Below, piece by piece: positions 61,290-64,000 of a DNA stretch of 64,000 bases; within the stretch, counting starts at the first letter, position 1; the number at the start of each line of letters is the position of its first letter. The notes under the pieces were generated by a model. The model searched no databases. It saw only the letters and a list, made by a program, of their open reading frames with translations, and was not told the origin of the DNA. Origin of the DNA: Nymphaea colorata (Eukaryota; Streptophyta; Magnoliopsida; Nymphaeales; Nymphaeaceae); the NCBI RefSeq assembly GCF_008831285.2, contig NC_045143.1:5589503-5653502 (forward strand), given 5' to 3'. The position numbers and the translations under genes are program-made.

Positions 61290-64000
61290 GTAAGGTTCTT
61301 TTTTTCTTCTTTGGAAAACTACAAATAACCGCCACACATTTTGGTCCATGACAAATCACTGCTGATTTTTTTTTCCAAACCACTGCTCAACTTTTAATCA
61401 AAACTCTTAAAGAGTCATTTTACCCATGGAAACTGATAAAAAAACATTAATTATGGAGGTAAAATTGCAAACTTACCCATGTTGAGCTTTTCAATGCCTT
61501 ATTTGAGTCAATCTGCTTTCTTTCCACCAGCAGTGTATGTTCTTGTTTGTTGTTCTCAAAGGATTGTGCACGGTTGAGTTTCTGGTACACGAGTGTAATG
61601 GAGCAGGCTGGGCAATAACATCCTGTGGGTTCTCAGCAGCAACAATAACCCTGGCTGGCTGTTGAAGTTTCTTCAATGTTCTTCAATGGTTTATGATAAG
61701 ATCCCCTTGCTTCTCCTTTTGAATACATATTTCTCCACCTAAAAGTTGCAATTCTTGGTGTCAAGATGGATGCCAGCAGTGAGCATCATCTAGATGTCTG
61801 CTTCCTTTTGTGAGAGCATTGTCTTTGCAGCCACAACTGTTGCTGAAGGCAAGAGGGAGCATCAGGAATGCCTGATTTTAGCTGCCTTTCTTCTTGTTCT
61901 TCTTTGGTACCTCTTCCTTCTCCTCTCAGATGGCCTTTCCATTCGCTGGCCATACATGGCCTGGAAGATTGGACAACATAAGGTGGCTTCTCTATTTTCT
62001 GGCCATATAACTAGATTGCAGGTTTCACACATCCAGGTTGAGCGGTGATTTCGGGAAAACATTTTGCAAAGAATTTTTTTGGTCAAATACTATGGTATCC
62101 CCTATTTGACTCTGGTTGTTTTAGTGGTGGTGATTGAAAGTTTCTATTTGAGAGTTTTTGTGAAAAATTGTACAGTAATTTGTGGAGAGTGAAACCATTA
62201 TGCAATGATTTCATATTTTCCCAAACGTTGGGCAGTGATTTGTATTTCTTCTTAAAAAAAAAAAAATCGGATTTAATTGTGATAAGGATAAACTCCAACA
62301 GCTTCTTTCCTTTTTTCGTGATTTTTTTTGTAAAGATGTGCATGTCTGGTTCTGAACTATGGACTGTTAGTGAAACATGCATAGACTCCTTTGTCAAAAT
62401 CACACCTGAATTTCATATTTGTCAAACTATATATTTGAAGTTTTGAATAACTCGGAAACTTAGCACATGAATCCAAAATCTTTTGCTCCTAGGCAGATTG
62501 TGCTACAAAATGGAGTCAGTAAGCACTCTAGAAACTTTAGGGGGATTTTCAGAAGTGTACCTACAGAATTAACAATAATAAAAAGCACATCTATCCTTTC
62601 ATATTTTTAAGAGCAGAGATAAGTTCTTCTATGGTTAGTAAAAAAGATTTGTAAGATCTTTTTTTTTTTTAGTTTAGCTGCTAAATTAAATCAATAACAA
62701 CTGCCATTTTACTCTCTAAAAAGAACATTTACAAATAGATTTTTTTTGTAGACCTTCCTAAACATTAATAAAAATATCTCACAGTTATTTTGAATATTAA
62801 AATAGAAACTAAGTTGTGGATATAATTAATTATGCATTAATATTACTGGATATAATTAAGAAGAGCTAGGACAAACTAATGAACCTGTATTTGAAAAAGT
62901 AAACTGGTTCCTTTTGCCATGTTAACTGAAACTTAATTAGTAACAGCCTAAGGATTAATGTGTAAATAGTTTCTTGTTAATGGTGCAAAACATAGTGTCT
63001 TTTAACCAATGTATGAAAAGGTTAGGCATGTTTTTGATTATTGTCAATCTTTTAGGTGCTCTTTTGAAATAGAGGTTCTTAACTATATCCAAAATGTAAT
63101 AGAGGTTTTGTTGACTACAAGCAGTAGCAGCAAAGCATCTTTATGCACACATGGCCCTTGGTTCTTTGGTTTTCAGACATTCTTTGGATCTTTTATCCAT
63201 TCTACAGATTTGGCAAATATGGATTTGCATTGGTAGCTGAAAATGAGTGAACGTACCTTAGTGATGTTTTTCTAACCAATGGGGCACTCAATATGGATAA
63301 CATTTATTTCATATCCAAGGGATCATTGTTCTTCAAGAATAGTAGGAAACAAAGACAAGCAGGGGAAATGAAGTTCCTCAGACGTGAGGGTGAGTAAGGT
63401 ATTTGCTGCTAGAGGTTGAAACTCCTACGACCCATTGATGAAGGGTGATCTTGAAGGTCTGACCTGAGGGTGAGGAAATAGAGAAAGGGTTGAAAAATAA
63501 GGAACCAGATGCCATACGATATTAAAGCTATGGGTCCATGGATTTTTTTGAGGTGATTTCATCTAAATATGGACTGAGATGTTTAGAACAGTCAAATTCT
63601 TCATTATGCTTATGCTCTCCATAGCACTTCTAAGATCAATATGTTGAAAATTTGAAAGCATAGTCAATGGGTCATTGCGATAGACATGCTTTGTCATGTA
63701 TTATAATGATACATTGTTGTTAAGGACCTTTTTGTGAGAATTTTCCCAAATCAATGCAGTTATGGCTTTTTGCTGCTATTTTTGGATTATATTTCTCAGA
63801 TAGATTTTGATTTTTAGCAAACCAGTTGATTAATTGTTGTCGACAAACTCATAAACATGCTGTCTCAAGATAAATGATGTGGATATTGCGATCATTTGAT
63901 ATAATTGATGAAACATGGTTTAGTCATCAATAGGTATTTGAAGTAAACAGCCTTGGAGGATCTATTTATGTGATATCTCGTCTTTGTTTTATATATTGAC
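61290..64000 (+). other. Golgin intron, unfinished at window edge
   Basis: No continuation of the golgin coding sequence was found after the donor at 61,290. The intron holds the RPSA pseudogene (61,510-61,855), poly-A/T tracts and a few related words (AATCACTGC-like) near 61,350 and 62,220 that may belong to a degraded repeat. Nothing else is recognisable. Confidence 0.7.
61510..61855 (-). pseudogene. RPSA: 40S ribosomal protein SA (RPSA) pseudogene fragment
   Basis: Reading the minus strand from about 61,855, one frame gives LSQKEADI, stop, MMLTAGIHLDTKNCNF, stop, VEKYVFKRRSKGIL. After a frameshift it gives KKLQQPARVIVAAENPQDVIAQ. This follows the N-terminal third of RPSA/p40. Both stops (61,790-61,792 and 61,739-61,741) are TAG where the family has a Gln codon, and a TAA is at 61,691-61,693. 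Similarity fades after about 61,600 and ends near 61,510. Sequence runs on without introns, consistent with a retro-copy, but the 3' part and any poly-A are missing. Confidence 0.75.

Overview
The window is nuclear DNA from a flowering plant. Genes are split by many GT-AG introns, and the exons encode plant-specific versions of TOL, TCX5/6, IPK2, NFD6-like and golgin proteins. Spacers are AT-rich and carry microsatellites and small non-autonomous DNA transposons. No species call is justified from this sequence alone.

Positions 1 to about 29,270 are a decayed tandem triplication. The ancestral block ran: TOM1-like (TOL) gene on +, a U6 snRNA-like relic, a small NFD6-like gene on -, and an inositol polyphosphate multikinase gene (IPK2) on +. 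Block A (1-12,350) keeps a TOL gene with no lesions in the visible exons, but its NFD6-like and IPK2 copies are broken. Block B (15,029-20,920) keeps an open IPK2, has only the last TOL exons, and has lost NFD6 in a roughly 700-bp deletion. Block C (21,757-29,270) has a heavily damaged TOL copy, an open NFD6-like gene and no IPK2. So one apparently working copy of each gene survives, each in a different block. A unique 2.7-kb stretch between A and B carries a conserved plant gene of unknown function on the minus strand (12,660-13,190).

The rest is single copy. It holds a TCX5/6-type CXC-domain gene (31,904-39,528, 8 exons), an alpha/beta-hydrolase gene (43,128-49,286, 13 exons, with a probable GC-AG first intron), and the 5' part of a golgin candidate 5/TMF-type gene (52,645-61,289, 15 exons seen, running off the right edge). 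The spacers and introns hold hAT-like MITEs with 8-bp target duplications, two foldback elements in one hydrolase intron, and an antisense 40S ribosomal protein SA pseudogene in the last visible golgin intron.

The genes have unrelated jobs: endosomal sorting, inositol phosphate signalling, an organelle protein, cell-cycle and chromatin repression, hydrolase chemistry and Golgi tethering. I see no operon, gene cluster pathway or defence-like system. The most notable signal is the reciprocal decay across the triplicated block and the rearrangement scars at its joints. Exon coordinates were derived by hand from splice consensus, frame continuity and family knowledge; no alignment software was run.
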